Shown: positions 36,386 through 51,990 of the stretch, piece after piece
Numbering within the stretch: the stretch's first letter is position 1
How the letters are laid out: the number at the start of each line of letters is the position of its first letter
NCBI GenBank assembly: GCA_028023455.1
Contig: JAQFVV010006717.1
Location: forward strand, 126,001 to 190,000
Length of the DNA stretch: 64,000 bases
Reading direction: 5' to 3'
Origin: Epiperipatus broadwayi
Lineage: Eukaryota; Onychophora; Udeonychophora; Euonychophora; Peripatidae
Notes under the pieces: model-generated
The model's database searches: none
The model's input: the letters and a program-made list of their open reading frames with translations, nothing else
Told to the model about the DNA's origin: nothing
Position numbers and translations under genes: made by a program

Positions 36386-36389
36386 AGAA

Positions 36390-36540
36390 CAAAGGTTGAT
36401 ATATACTCAATGTTTCAAGTGATATTACTAGCCATTCTTCAGCTGATGCTAGCCTAGCCAATGAAATTGAACCTGTTGTTTAGATTCATGAATATTGAAT
36501 TTTAAGATAATGCTCTAACCAATTAAGCTGTTGTGCTATA
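36390..36540 (-). mobile_element. tRNA-headed SINE-like repeat (copy 1)
   Basis: The minus strand has an A-box-like TTAATTGGTTAGAGCA (36,526-36,511) and a B-box-like GGTTCAATTTC (36,473-36,463), about the spacing of an internal Pol III promoter. A body follows with CTGAAGAATGGCTAGT and TTGAAACATTG. A related arrangement occurs on the plus strand at about 49.1 kb. The ends are not defined. Confidence 0.5.
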
Positions 36541-37747
36541 AGTAACAGACAATATACATTTTATGAACTTACCCATAAGATTCATACTGATTTCTCCATT
36601 AATTATGAAATGCAAAGTTAATTATTGGCTTCCAAACATAATTATATATAGTCACAATAGGCTAATTTAGAGAATTATTTACCATTTTCACAGGAGCAGC
36701 TTACTTGAATTTTTTTCTTTGTATTTTTTCTGTATCCAATGTTTTTATACACTCCCAACTGAATATATATCCATTAATACAAAAATGGCTGCCACATTAG
36801 ACACATCTAGGTAGATATGTTAGAAAATAAATTGGCTCTGCACTTATAATAGCTTATCCACTTACACTTGAATGAAGAAGTAAAATCAATAAGTTATTGT
36901 TGTAGCGATTTTCCATTTGCCATGAACACTAAAGTTGAAGCTGAACTGGACAGATATTGATTGAGAAAGATATTGATTGAATAATCATCTCTTAAAAAGC
37001 TTCTTCTATTTTACCCATTGTAAAATGTAATAGTGATATAAAAAATTTGTGATGATTATTAATGCTTGCTCAACAAAGCATATTACTAAATAATTATTCT
37101 TTACCAAGATCATTAGCAATAATCATCTACAAAGATTTATTTAAAATGACAATCACATTTTGGGTTATGAGTTACCTTAAGATTATTCTACAGAATAGGT
37201 GATCAGCTTGTTATTAAAATTACTGGGACACTTCCATATGTTGATGATTTCCTACTGTGATTAAGACTACAAATAACAGCAGACATTAACCAAAATTATA
37301 TATACTTTGAGTATTAAGATATTTCTAAAAAATGACATTCAAGATAAGAATTTGATCCTTCATACAAAAGGAATCACTTCATAAAACAAGAAGACAGAAA
37401 AATTAATAAGGAAATATTTTTATGAACAAAAAAAAAGCTTTAGTCACTTTCAAATCAAATAAATTATTATGAGAACTTCCTACACCATAAAACATAAGCT
37501 ACTGAAGGTCATACAAGGCACTCTGAAAAAGGAAAACCAAACATGATAGAGTTTTAAAAAATTAAAAGATATGATATCAAATTCAATACTATTGGCATAC
37601 TTTTATCTATACAAATTGCTATTACTAAATTTTGATGCATCACCTGTGGAAGTTGATGCAGTGTAGACTCATAAAAAATAATGATAGGAATAAAAAACCT
37701 CAATGCATTTGCTTCAAAATTCTTTTCTAAAGCTGAGAAAAATTACA

Positions 37748-37883
<136 letters not shown>

Positions 37884-37884
37884 C

Positions 37885-39415
37885 ACTAGCATTATTGCTG
37901 GCATAAAAATATATGAGTATCTAATCTGATGTTTTATTTATTACCAAACTGATTATTCAAAGGTCACTATTATGAATATTTTCTTTAGGTAATGACATTC
38001 CTCAGTATGTCTCCTCATGAATGCTGTGGTGTTCAATTTCTTATCAGGATATAAGTTTGAGTATATTGAAAAAATAATGATACTTTATGTAGATGCTTTA
38101 AGATATTTATCTGAAAAAGGCTTGGAAATGTTAGATCTATATAGTAAATATGTTAAATATTGTGGATTTAAAGGCAATCACATAGAGAAACAGTAAAATG
38201 AATATCTAGTGGTTGACTATTAATCTCAAATTCCAGAAATTAATTAAATTGATACATTTGGATTTTTCTAAATCAAAAAGTGAAAGAGCTTCATATAACT
38301 TACTGGATGCAATAATTGTTTCTCAATATAAATTAGTTGTGTTGTCTGAAATCAAGTGCTATCTTAGAGAGTAGTAACAAACCTAAGGCCCTTCAATATT
38401 AGAGTGGTAAAATGTCAAAACATGCCTACATTAAAAAATGCTTCAGTAGCCTGATTTTGAGGGTTCCTGGATAAGAATTTATATTGATCATGTGGTCAAG
38501 GAGAACAAGCTGTTATTAATAGTGATGATGCATACTCTAAATGGCTAGAGATGAATCTAAATATCATCATTCCAGGCTCTAGTATCCATCCAGACTATTT
38601 TCAATTTGCAATATATTTAAAACAATAATGACAAAACTTTCACAGCAAATTTATTCATACAATGTTGTGCTATCATTAATATATAACATGTGTTCAAGCT
38701 ATCATTTTAACTTTATAGTAATGAACAGAGTGAAAAATTGATTCTTAATAAAATATAGCAGATGCAATATTCAAATAGTCATAATGTTATTGGACTAATA
38801 TAGCAAATGAAGCACAACCAAAGACTAAATGCCAACACAATTGCTTTTCAATAGGAATGTTAGAACAAATGTATCTGATCAGTTTGGTCACAAAATACAT
38901 ATTTAAATTGCTGCAATATGGATATTTCAAGAAATATTTGAACTTATTTTCTAAATCTTAGAGAGACAACACAACCACATGTATAAAGTCTGTTGAGACT
39001 AACTTATTAAAACACCATGTAACAATGAAAACTGTATGAATTGTCATGATGAAAATAGTTCTGATGATGATGAAACAAGAACTAATAAAAAATCCATACC
39101 CTATGATAATCCATCCCAGTAAAGCCTAAAGATAAAGCAAGAAGATAACTGAGTCAACTAAGCTTACCCTTAAATAATAGACATCCAGATTATAATGTTT
39201 CAAGATGAGATTGAAAAGAATAAAGAATTGGTCAATGAAATAACAATAAAAGTAAATAAGTATCAATGGCTTCTATATGTCAAGAGAATAGCTAAGTCGA
39301 TGAATCCAATTATTTCCAGTAAGGATGTCAATCTCTCAGACCTGCCAAATGTTAGAGAGCACTAACCACATTGACAACAATGAATCATGCTCAAACCTTT
39401 CATACAACATAGGCA
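37885..39415. other. AT-rich stretch, no feature seen
   Basis: No homology recognised in either strand. The same holds for 36,545-37,745. Confidence 0.45.
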
Positions 39416-39419
39416 TATT

Positions 39420-40860
39420 TTTTTAATATTAAGGGATTTATACTAAAAACATTTTATCCATATTTAATTCTATGACTAATTTCATCCATTGCATTTCCAT
39501 CTCTGTTAATAATTTGATAAAGATATTTGTAGTTTTACATATATTATAATTAATCATTATTAATTTTTATTTCCTTGTTTGAGAAAATCTATTAAACATT
39601 CCTTTAGGTGTTTTAACAAATGTTTAGTTCTATTTATGTACTTTCATCTGATAACTCCTGCAACATTTCCTAAAGCTCTGAAGAATTATTTGCAAAAACA
39701 ATGACTTTATCTGAAAATGTTGATGTCTAAAATAATATTCATTTACTTTTAATCCCTTAGCTTTTATTAAACTTAGTATAGAACGTTTTGGAAATATGGA
39801 GTCATCATGTCAAACATCTTTCTTAGTATAATCTTTTTAATATATAATTTAATGAAGACTTGCATTTTGATAAATATTCCTGATTGCTACATTTGAATAA
39901 ATATGTTTCAGAATATGATAATATCCTGGATCTATATATTGATGATCCAGTGCTTTACTAAATAAATGCTTATAGAATCAAAATAAAATAAAATAAAATT
40001 GCAACTCATATTTATTAGACCTTTCTATAATTTTTCTCAATACTTGTATGTGATGCATTGTGATAAAACAACTTTTAACAACTCCTTATTGTATTTTGGT
40101 TGATTAAAATCCAAAAATTCATTGTAGATGAGTTATCGTTATCTTTTAGAAAAAAATGTATAGAATTGTGTACAACTAATATAAGATTGATAGATCTGCA
40201 AATTTTAATATTATTTTAATTATCGTTTTAAAATACAAAATTACTACTGCATTCTTACATTCGTCTAGTACATTTTAATTATTTAAACATTTGTTATATA
40301 ACTTTGCTAAAAAAATTATCTAACTTTATCTGCTTTTTTTAAAAAAATATCGATTATAATTCCATAATCACCAGGAGACTTTTCCCTTTTCATAGATTTA
40401 ATTATATGTCTCACATCTTCATTTAAAGTAGCGGACAATTTACAAGATATAGTAATTGTTAGTGATATTATTTTTCTGTTCTTGCCACTATTTTATAACG
40501 TCATCTCTCTTTTTAGAAAAAGTTTAATTTTTTTTTCTTATTGCAGAAATAAGTTTCCAACCAATACAAAGATGCTGTTCTATACCTTTGAGAATTATAT
40601 TCTCCTTCCTTGCTAATTCACAATTATATTTACTTATATTGTTATTAATTTGTTTGCATGCAATTTTTCAAAGTTCTAGATATTCAATCCTTTTTAATAA
40701 ATAATTTTTATATTGTTCTTGTCTTTATAAATTGCCTTATCTCAGTAAAAATTTTACTAGTAAATGCTATTCTTTTGTTTCAAATGATTTTAGTACAGTA
40801 AAAGTGTATCATTTGAAAGTTTTTTGTTAAAATATTCAGACTTTCATTTTTGGTGATTGA
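39420..40860 (-). mobile_element. Decayed RTE-type LINE fragment
   Basis: Minus-strand blocks parallel the 28.6-31.4 kb RTE in the same order. FTSKIFTEIRQFIK is near 40,750 (matching the LTNKIFSETKEFMK region), a NCELARKEN-like block near 40,610, GWKLISAIRKK near 40,545, LNEDVRHIIKSMKREKSPG near 40,420-40,360, and YKYLYQIINRDGNAMDEI near 39,520-39,470. Many stops and indels. It lacks the endonuclease and the extreme 3' end. Confidence 0.8.
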
Positions 40861-41177
40861 ATACTACATAAACTTTGGAGTGAGTAATTATTAGTTTTTT
40901 TTTAATTATAAGTACATAGTTTTAAAATAATTATAGTACATACATATTCTAGCTATAGTGTAAAAATAATAAATATATCAGTATTTTTAAATATTTAAGA
41001 TTTGTCTATATATATTTAGGTAAAAACAAGATTTATCTTATCTTTCCAAAAGACTTTATCTTGTGTTTAGCAAGGATAATCCTCATGTATTATAAATCTA
41101 TATAGCACATGTGTAGAAGGGTAATTTCCTAATGATTCTTACAAATTAAATACTGCACTAGATAAATAACCAACTTG

Positions 41178-43145
<1,968 letters not shown>

Positions 43146-43146
43146 A

Positions 43147-43148
<2 letters not shown>

Positions 43149-43206
<58 letters not shown>
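43149..43206. repeat. (TA)n array
   Basis: 58 bp of AT dinucleotide. Confidence 0.95.
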
Positions 43207-43209
<3 letters not shown>

Positions 43210-43708
43210 TTTAAATAACCTGAAGATGTTAATATTGACAAAGTGTATATTTTAAATGAACTGAAAATCCATTTACAAAGTGAGTGATTGGAAGATTCTT
43301 TGTACTTAAGTTTCAGATTTAACTGCTAAACAAAACAGCATTATGATTATTCTGGAAGTAATTTTCTGAAAGCATACTTAGTATAATGTAAAAGTTTTGA
43401 ATATTAAATGTTACCCTTTTTTAATACTTGATTATATCAAGGTTATAATAATTACTTATAGTTTAATATGTATTATAGTGGTGACCCAGCATACATGATT
43501 GATATAGTATAGCATGCATTGAACTGTTAAACTTATTTAAAAAATTTAAAAATTATACTGTTGTTTTTTTGAATGTCCGTGCATGTGTGTGCATGGATAA
43601 GATATAAAAACATCTTACTTGAATTCAATAAACAAATAAAAATAAAACTTATAACATTTATTAAAATAAGTTTAATTCATGTAAGATTGCTTAAATTAGA
43701 GCAAAGGA

Positions 43709-43710
<2 letters not shown>

Positions 43711-43766
<56 letters not shown>

Positions 43767-43791
43767 ATTATATTTATATATATATAATTTG
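43711..43791. repeat. (TA)n array, interrupted
   Basis: TA run of about 50 bp followed by a second short run after a T-rich break. Confidence 0.93.
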
Positions 43792-44721
43792 ATTAAATTT
43801 GTAGATTAAAATAAATCTACAAATATGGTTAGTATTAGTAATTAAAATATAAAAAATCTCTAATTTATTCTGAGTTTTTAATATCGAATGTATTGTGTAT
43901 TTTAATTTTTAAAAATGTAAAATAATTCTAAAAGAGAAATTAAAAGAAGGAGATGCCACATTCTTTCATTATTCTGGACTAGGCATTAAAAGTTTAAAAA
44001 AATAGTGTAGCTCTAATTCGTAAAAAAAGCAGTAAATATGTTTCTTTATTGGTGAACTGAAAAATATTCCACTGTTTGGAAAATTATCTTGCTCTAATTT
44101 ATAAAATATTAATCATTCTTGCAAGAAACAGAACATTTGTTTTATAGATTACAAGTATTATATGTTAATATAGCCAGAGAATATGCAGTACTAATTGTGC
44201 CAACTTGCTAAAAATTATGTAGACATTTTTGGAAAATGGCCTGCATTTAAATTTAATGCTATAATCCTTGATCAATGAAAAGGCTTATAAAAATGTATAT
44301 TCTCCTATCATTTTTTTAAAACAGAATAGTTATCTTAAATAAACTGAAAAAATAACATAAGTTATCATCCCTTACTGATGAATATTGCAAGTTTTTAAAA
44401 AAAATACCATGGTATGAATATTTATTTTGAAATTAAAAAAAAGAAGCAATATACAGACAAGGCCTTAGTAAATCAATATAAACTGATTACTTTATTAAAA
44501 TGTGTTTCATATGTTTTAGTTGTTAAGATACTTTTATCCATTCATTCTTTTATATGCTTAGTTAGTGTATGAATGTATTCTAAAAATAATTATTTTTAAC
44601 TGCATGTATGTTTGTATTGTAATAGTTAAAGAAATTATTAGTTTTCAAAATTCAAATTATCAGTGCCATTTTATCTATCAGCTTGTCTTGCAAATGTTCA
44701 TCTTTTTAAAGCACATATCAG

Positions 44722-44725
<4 letters not shown>

Positions 44726-44761
<36 letters not shown>

Positions 44762-44795
44762 TGATATGGTTATATATATATATATATATAACCAT
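44726..44795. repeat. (TA)n arrays, one inside a palindrome
   Basis: A first TA run (44,728-44,758) is followed by ATGGTTATA...TATAACCAT (44,766-44,795), a perfect palindrome centred on TA repeats. Confidence 0.9.
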
Positions 44796-45052
44796 TGAGA
44801 AAATGCTAAATGTTATTTATCATGAATTGAGGGATTATAGTGTTTGAAAATTCAGTAATGGTGTTCTAGTAAAGTCTGAAAGTGCATGTCTTTTTTATTT
44901 AAATTAAATTATCTGAGTGGCAAAATTATTTCAAATCATTAGTGTTGATTTGGGGAAATGATTGGAAAAGTAATCTGTTTTAGATTCAATCATCATCATT
45001 ATTATCTACTTTAATTAGTCATATATAAAGGCAGTCCTTAAAGGTTACTGGT

Positions 45053-45053
<1 letters not shown>

Positions 45054-45085
<32 letters not shown>

Positions 45086-45103
45086 CATATAAAGCTTACT
45101 GGT

Positions 45104-45134
<31 letters not shown>

Positions 45135-45146
45135 GCATATAAGCTG
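45054..45146. repeat. Tandem pair of TA arrays with shared unique flank
   Basis: TTACTGGTACAATATATA occurs twice, about 58 bp apart (near 45,038 and 45,094), each followed by a TA run and then AGCATATAA. A local duplication of unique plus TA sequence. Confidence 0.85.
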
Positions 45147-45365
45147 TGGGAAACCACATAATTCAAACTAACATTACTTTTGCATCATGCTGACATTTTC
45201 ATGACAAACTACCATTTACAATGGTCATTACTTTTTAATATCTACTCTATTGCTTTCTGATTTTTATCTGTTTTTATACAGAGATTTTAAAACCTACTAA
45301 TAAATAAAATTTAAAATTTTATAATTAGTAATTAAACACTTAAATAATTTTTTTCATGTGTCATA

Positions 45366-45442
45366 GCATCGGCCGGGAAGCGAACCCGCAACCCAGGCAA
45401 CTGCTTGTAAGAGGGCCGTGCTGACCTCTCAACCACCAATGC
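45366..45442 (-). tRNA. tRNA-like sequence (tRNA pseudogene or SINE head)
   Basis: On the minus strand 77 nt have a 7-bp acceptor stem GCATTGG/CCGATGC (one G.U), a D-arm GTTG/CAGC with GG in the loop, and a T-arm GCGGG-TTCGCTT-CCCGG with one mismatch. The A box (TGGTTGAGAGG) and B box (GGTTCGCTTCC) are good. The anticodon arm is poor: a loop CTTACAA would give a UAC anticodon, but its stem pairs at only about three of five positions. There is no CCA. It is distinctly GC-rich compared with its surroundings. It could be a real but odd tRNA, a pseudogene, or a SINE head. Confidence 0.55.
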
Positions 45443-45449
45443 TTGACAA

Positions 45450-48400
45450 AAAAATATATTTTATATTAAATTTCAAGAAAAAATACCAAGAACTTTAATT
45501 ACGATATTTTGATTAAAATAATATAATCCTAGATTTATTTTGATTGATCATCTTTCATAATACAATTAATTATAAAATTTTGATTTTTTTTTAATTATAA
45601 ATTTCTCTATAAACTATTACATTTAACTTTACATTTATCTCTATCTTTCTATCACACTCATGTATTACTGTAAAATAGATCCAAAATTTTTAAATGTAAA
45701 CCTACATACTGAGAAAAAATAAAATGTTAACAGAATGATAAGCAAATGGTGAATTATCATTATTGATGAAATTGTATTTTCAATTGACGATAATATGCTG
45801 AGTCCTTGCTACTATATCTGACTTCTAGCATACAATATGATATATAAGGTAGATGCAGAGTTTATTAATGATATTTGTTTTTGGCGATTGTGAATATAAA
45901 CATTTGGGTGAGATGGCCAAAAATGACTGTTAGCAAAATAGTTTGTTAGCAAATGATTGTCTTATTTTTTCACCACTACATTTAAATGGAAGTATTAAAT
46001 TTGATTGCAAAACTTCTTCACATTAAGGCTTTAGTTTAAACTATAATCGTAGTCAATAATTTTGTCATTCATATTCAATATTATTTATTACTTTTTATTA
46101 ATTAATAACATCTGCAATTAAAAACTGTTATTATTAGGAAAATTAGTGGTTAGTTTTCACTTTAAAAAAAAAAAAAAAAAAACTTTTTGCAGCCACTATA
46201 AAGAATATAAATGCTGTTTTAAATTATTAATAAAATATTCTTTTCGTATTGGATATTCTTTTGTTTTATGCCTATTTTTATTTTTAATTATTCCCCTATG
46301 GATTTTTTTTATATTATAAAAAAAGTTAAAACAATATTGTTTTTTTTTTTAATCTTTAGGAAATTTTTGTAGATGTATTTATACTGCTAGTAGAAAGATT
46401 AACAGTGCAATAAATCTCATTTAACAAAATAAAAAAAAACATAATTTATAAAAAGAACCATTTAAATATATTATATATGTTTTTTTTTTTTTCTGTTTTT
46501 TAAAAACGTAAGATTCTCGTGTCAGATCTTATCAATAAAATAATTCATACGCTGAACACACTTTTATAACGGTGATTTATCCGACAGCTGCAAATATTTA
46601 TTGAAGAGATTAATATTAAACTAAAAATAAGAAGTGTGATTAAATTATTAACGGCAGAGCGAAAAAAGAAATAAATAATCGCATTATCTCTAAATTTGCT
46701 GAATTGCAGAATATAAAAAAAATATTTTTATTCATTAAACATATATATTCATCTTGTGAAAATTAACATTTTGTTAATATGTGCATATACTTATATAGAG
46801 GAAAAGATTTTGTAGTGTAGTCAGTACAAATTGATCAATTTTGATGCTTGAGGCAATTTTAAAAACAGCGCTTTTTAAAATTATCGCAAAGGCAAAACTT
46901 TAATTAATTAAAAAGGTTTACTGAACAAAGCAAAAGATATAATAGATTTAAAAAATGGCTATTAAATAAAATATATATATTTTAAAACATAGGCTCAGAA
47001 TAATAAAAAAAAAGTAAAACAACAACAACGGAAAAAAGTACATGAAAATTAAGAGAAATAAATTATAATATTATAATAATCTCACATAATAAATTAAATT
47101 ATTATTAGAGGTGTGCTTTTGTTGCAACAAATAGCATAATAGCACTTTTGTAATTTATTGTTTTAAATAGAATCTTTTCATTAAAAATTATTATATAAAT
47201 TATTTAATTAATTTGAGAAGAATATTCATAAACACATTTTAAAATATATTAGATAAATATATTGTTTTTTAAAATAAAGATTAGTTAGAAAACTTTTAAT
47301 AATGAATGAAAAATCAAACTGGATAATTAAATGAATTTTGAGCTTAGAAAAAAATGTAGGAAAAGAGCAAATATTTTTGAATTTATATTTAACCATTTTT
47401 CTGCAAAATATTATGATTCTTATAATGCCAGTTCCAATTTGAAGTCTGAAGCAGTTGTCATTATATTTTATTCGTAAGATTAGCCCTGATTGTAATAGTA
47501 ACTCATCTTCCTAGAACCTGAATAAGATTTTTTTAAAATTCCATGACACATATCTTTACTTATGTATCCAACTTTATCAGGAAATGAGTTTCTAGCTAAT
47601 TGTTGCTGGTATTTAAAGTAAAATAAAAACTAACACATAGTATTTAGTATTTAAAAAATGTTTCTGCTTTATCAGGATTATTTTTATGCACTATTTCTCT
47701 GTGTAAATTTACTGCAGAGTTATTTTTTTCTGAAATGATCTATTTAAAAGCTGCTTTATTTGGATATTTACAAGAAATCATGGTGTATTAATTAATATGA
47801 ACCCATTTTCTTCCAAAATTTGATGATTGACTTCAGGCAATCATTTTGTGTAGTTGACCTGTAGCCATCCTAATTATTTAGTCATTCAGTATAAATGAGT
47901 AAATGAGTGACTAATTTAGATTGATCATAAAAATAAATATATCATCTTTATAATTTTTAGGGAAAATAACATAATATTTAAGGTTCCTGAGCTTATGATT
48001 TATCTTTTAAGTTTTATGATTGGTATATATGTCACCAAGTGGACATACAGATCATGTAAATATGTCACCAAATTTTAATTATTTACTTTTGCTACTTATA
48101 ATTTTTATAAAGTAAATTTAGTCACTACCAAGGTCATTAATATATTATAAATTTAAAACATTTTGAAATGATAACATGCTACTTGTAGTTATATGTTGAC
48201 TACTTATATTAACTAATTGTTAATTTTTATGTTTTTTAAAAATCCAATTTTATTTATACTTTTTCAAATACATTCAGATGTTCCTAATAACATAGAATGT
48301 TTCATGTGGTATAACTCTTGACATTTGTATATGCTTCTGGCTTAACTTTTAAGAGTAAATAAGCCCTAAACCCATAATGATCTTTAGATTAACTAATGTT

Positions 48401-49055
48401 GAATTTAAAATAATGCCCTAATTAATTTATGTATTTTTGCAATATGTAGTCAGATATTTCATATAATTCTTTAGTCATTTTGATTTTTTGATTTTTTTTC
48501 TTATTTTTTTTGAGAAGTTCTAAACATTATGGATTTTTACCGAATAGTAATTTATAAGATTTTTTGCAATTACTATATGAACAGTTTTTTTATTTTTTAC
48601 TCAGTTTAGGATTCTTGTATTTTGCCAATGCAAAATAAAGTCACTGGTATGCATGGTTTGTAATTTTATGTACTTTTAATTATTTTCTAATAAAACATTT
48701 ACTTTCATCAATATGTAGCATATCATATTCTTATTGTATTTGATAAGTTGACTTTTTGCTTTTCATTATTTCAAGTTTATTTTGTAAAGATTTTTTTTTT
48801 TTTGCAGTGCACTAAACCTTTGGAAATTTAGACATTATATGGATGTTTTCTTTAAATTGTCTACTATCCAATATGTGTAGATACAGTCTAATACTTATTG
48901 TTTGCTGGATAATTATATTGATATTTTGCTTGTATATATTTGTTGGACTATGTTTATTATCTTGTTTTAATTGTTAAATGTTCTTCAAAAAATCGTTCTT
49001 TATTTACATTTTTCGGATAAATTTAGCTCTTAATAATAATGCACAGGTAATATAT
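45450..49055. other. AT-rich stretch, little seen
   Basis: Homopolymer A and T runs (for example A18 at about 46,165 and T12 at about 46,480) but no coding, repeat family or structure recognised. Confidence 0.45.
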
Positions 49056-49059
49056 AACA

Positions 49060-49240
49060 TAACATTTTGAGAGCTATTATGCCTCTATTCTATACAGGTG
49101 TTGCTATAATATCAATACTATTATGAGAATTAAACCTAAAGGTCACTGGTTTAATATCATTGCTAATATTGTTTACTGATACACTATCTGAAAAAGAGAG
49201 TAGACTAATATTTGAAACAATGTTTCAATCTATGCATGTT
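49060..49240 (+). mobile_element. tRNA-headed SINE-like repeat (copy 2, decayed)
   Basis: A B-box-like GGTTTAATATC (49,148-49,158) and a downstream CTGAAAAAGAGAGTAGACT with TTGAAACAATG (49,188-49,221) parallel the body of the 36.4 kb copy at similar spacing. The A box is degenerate. The assignment depends on this shared layout. Confidence 0.35.
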
Positions 49241-49244
49241 TAAA

Positions 49245-51585
49245 AGTTTGTATAAAATTTGACTTTTAATATATATATGTGTGTGTGTGTTAAGGTTTTT
49301 GTAATAACGCTAATGAATAATTATTTTTTTATGAAAGCTTGTTATATGATGGAATTTCTTTTTTCAAGTCAGTGGTTTCTGAACAAATGTATTTTGTCAT
49401 GTTTTTTTCCATGTAAATGTTGCTAATCAGGAAAAAAGAATAATGCATTTTTGAAGAATTCTGTGTTGCATTAAAAATATAACATACCACAGAATAGTAA
49501 GAGCATTCTTAACTATCATTATAAAAAATAATTCTAATTTATAAGCTATTATTTTCATTTAACCTTTTCATTATAAAAGTCAAAGTTTTAAACTGTCTAC
49601 ATTTATGAAATAACATTTCACATCAAAATTTTATTAATTTTCATTAACTAAAGCGCTAGAATCATGATAAAGTATTGTGTCTTATATTTCAAAACAATTA
49701 TTTAAAAAAAAACACACACATTTTGACAGGGTATTTTTTTAATTCATGTTACTTGGTTTTTTATAGATTTTAGATATACCACATAAATGTGAAATTTTAT
49801 TGAAATATGTCATTAATTAATAATTTCAGAATCAATTAAATATATATGACGATTTTTGAGAAATGCATATATCTTTGTTTATATGCTTGTTTTGCTATGC
49901 TTAAGTATTGTTTTCCTGTAGTTTATTTTGTTGTCATAAATAAAAGTAGCCATTAAAATTATAAAATTGTTCTGGCAGCAAAAAAAAAATGAATTGGTAT
50001 AATTTGAGTATTTTAATAACTTTCTGTTCAGTATAGTTAATATTTGATTTAAGTAATTGGTATGACTCAAGTCATTTTTTTTATTAGTCAGCATAATTCA
50101 GCTGCTTATTTTTAGAGATAATTTCAGAATAACTTTCTCACTTTCTGCTATTATATCTAATATTGAGATATTATATTGTGCAATGACATTGATTAATTTA
50201 TTTTCCAGAACTGAATATTCAAAATTTCCTAGACATTTAGAACTAACAATTTTTCCTGACATAGATACTGGGATATTTGGTCCAGTATGAGATTTGTTAT
50301 ATCAGTTAAGCTAACAAATTTCTTTTTTTTTTTTTTTTACTTTTCATGTAATTTAGAATATAATTATTTTGTGGACTGAAACTCTTGTGAATTCTTTGTC
50401 AATACATCTATTTTTAATAAATATTTCTATATTATTAAAAGAAAGTAAAATTTGTTAAATGAAAACATATATGGGGATTTATTTATTTATTTCCTTTTTG
50501 AATATCTTTCTTTGGCAAGTATATAATTTCTAAACACTTTAGGAATATAATATAGATATTAAATGACTGGTTTTAGAAATGATATCTTGACATTTACCTT
50601 TTCAAAATAAATATAATTATTTTTTTTATTTCACTCAATTGCAGAAATTATTTTTCAAAATATCTAATGTTTGAGATAATGCTATGACTACTTAATGTTT
50701 GTCTGGAGACTGTAAATTTTATAACTTACTTCTAACTGCATAGTGAATTATTTCTATATTTTAGTAGACTTATTAAAAATTCAAGCATTATTTACACTTT
50801 TTCAAATACATTCAATGTTATAAATATTCAAATAATTATAGCAAACAAAGTGTGCAGAATTATATTATTTTTTCTTTTTCTTTAATAGTAGCTGGCCTGA
50901 TAAATAATAACAATTGCAGGAAAATTAAGTGATAACTTAAATTCAAGAATACTGAATCTATGATGACATTCTAGAAAAATATCATTACTTGAAAAGCATC
51001 ATGACTATTTTCTTGATCCTGAAAAAAATAATAACATATTTTATAAAAATTCACATCTCTATAGTCTATATAAAATCCATATCAACCATATCCAATAATT
51101 ATTTGTTTTTATGTTGAAAAATTTCCCATGCCAAAAATTGATAAGATTTCTTTTTAAAATTCTTAATTTATTGGCATATAATATGCAACACTTTGTGGAG
51201 TTAATCAAGAATATGCAAATGAAAATAAAAACATTTGATCAAGCTTTGATGCATAAAATTATTCATAAATGTTCTCAATAAAAAAGCATCAACTATTCTA
51301 AATACATTACCTGAGAATGGCAAATTACAAACCAGAACAATTCTTATTATCAAAAGTGAACATGATTCTTAACATTATGTATAAAAGCAACATGCTGTCA
51401 ACTCAGAATATAATTCATTCAACAAAATCAATTATTATTATGTTTGCAATAACATTTATGTGAAAAAATTTTGAAACCATAACCATAAATAACTCTTAAT
51501 TTTTTAATGTTTAACCTCACTACTTCAATGATAAACTCATTGTCTCACCTTTTAATGACGCATATTACAAATAGTGTAGACAAAT
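49245..51585. other. AT-rich stretch, no feature seen
   Basis: No homology or structure recognised. A short (GT) run lies at about 49,279-49,291. Confidence 0.45.
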
Positions 51586-51603
51586 AACAACAATATACCT
51601 CCT

Positions 51604-51746
51604 CCAATGAATTATTTAATCTTAATTTGTTCCTTTATTGCATTGCCTTAATTAATTAATTAATTAATTAATCCGTTTTTTATAAAAATCGTTATTCTTT
51701 GTACAATGCTTACACAACACCCATCAACTTTTATAAAAAACGGATT
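51604..51746. mobile_element. Small insertion with 15-bp flanking direct repeats and internal inverted repeat
   Basis: AACAATATACCTCCT occurs at 51,589-51,603 and 51,747-51,761, bracketing 143 bp. Inside are a (TTAA)n run (about 51,646-51,668) and a perfect 19-bp inverted pair TAATCCGTTTTTTATAAAA (51,669-51,687) and its complement (51,729-51,747) around a 41-bp loop. The long direct repeats resemble the target duplications left by LINE-driven insertion. Confidence 0.6.
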
Positions 51747-51844
51747 AACAATATACCTCCTGAAAATAAATTTACAATAAAATTTTTCAAAATAAAAATG
51801 TACTGTTTTTAAAAAGCATTTTATGTAGAAAAATAGTGTGTGCA

Positions 51845-51879
51845 TATATATATATAAAGTAATGAAAAGAATTAAAGGT

Positions 51880-51967
<88 letters not shown>

Positions 51968-51990
51968 GACATATATATATATATGTCTAT
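51845..51990. repeat. (TA)n arrays ending in a palindrome
   Basis: Two TA runs (about 51,882-51,960) are followed by ATAGAC-TA repeat-GTCTAT (51,965-51,990), a perfect 26-bp palindrome. Confidence 0.93.

Noticed and set aside
36405-36446. Hammerhead reading of CTGAAGA...GAAAC in the SINE-like repeat
   Set aside because: The core U is replaced and no stable stem II forms between the two boxes, so it fails the core requirement.
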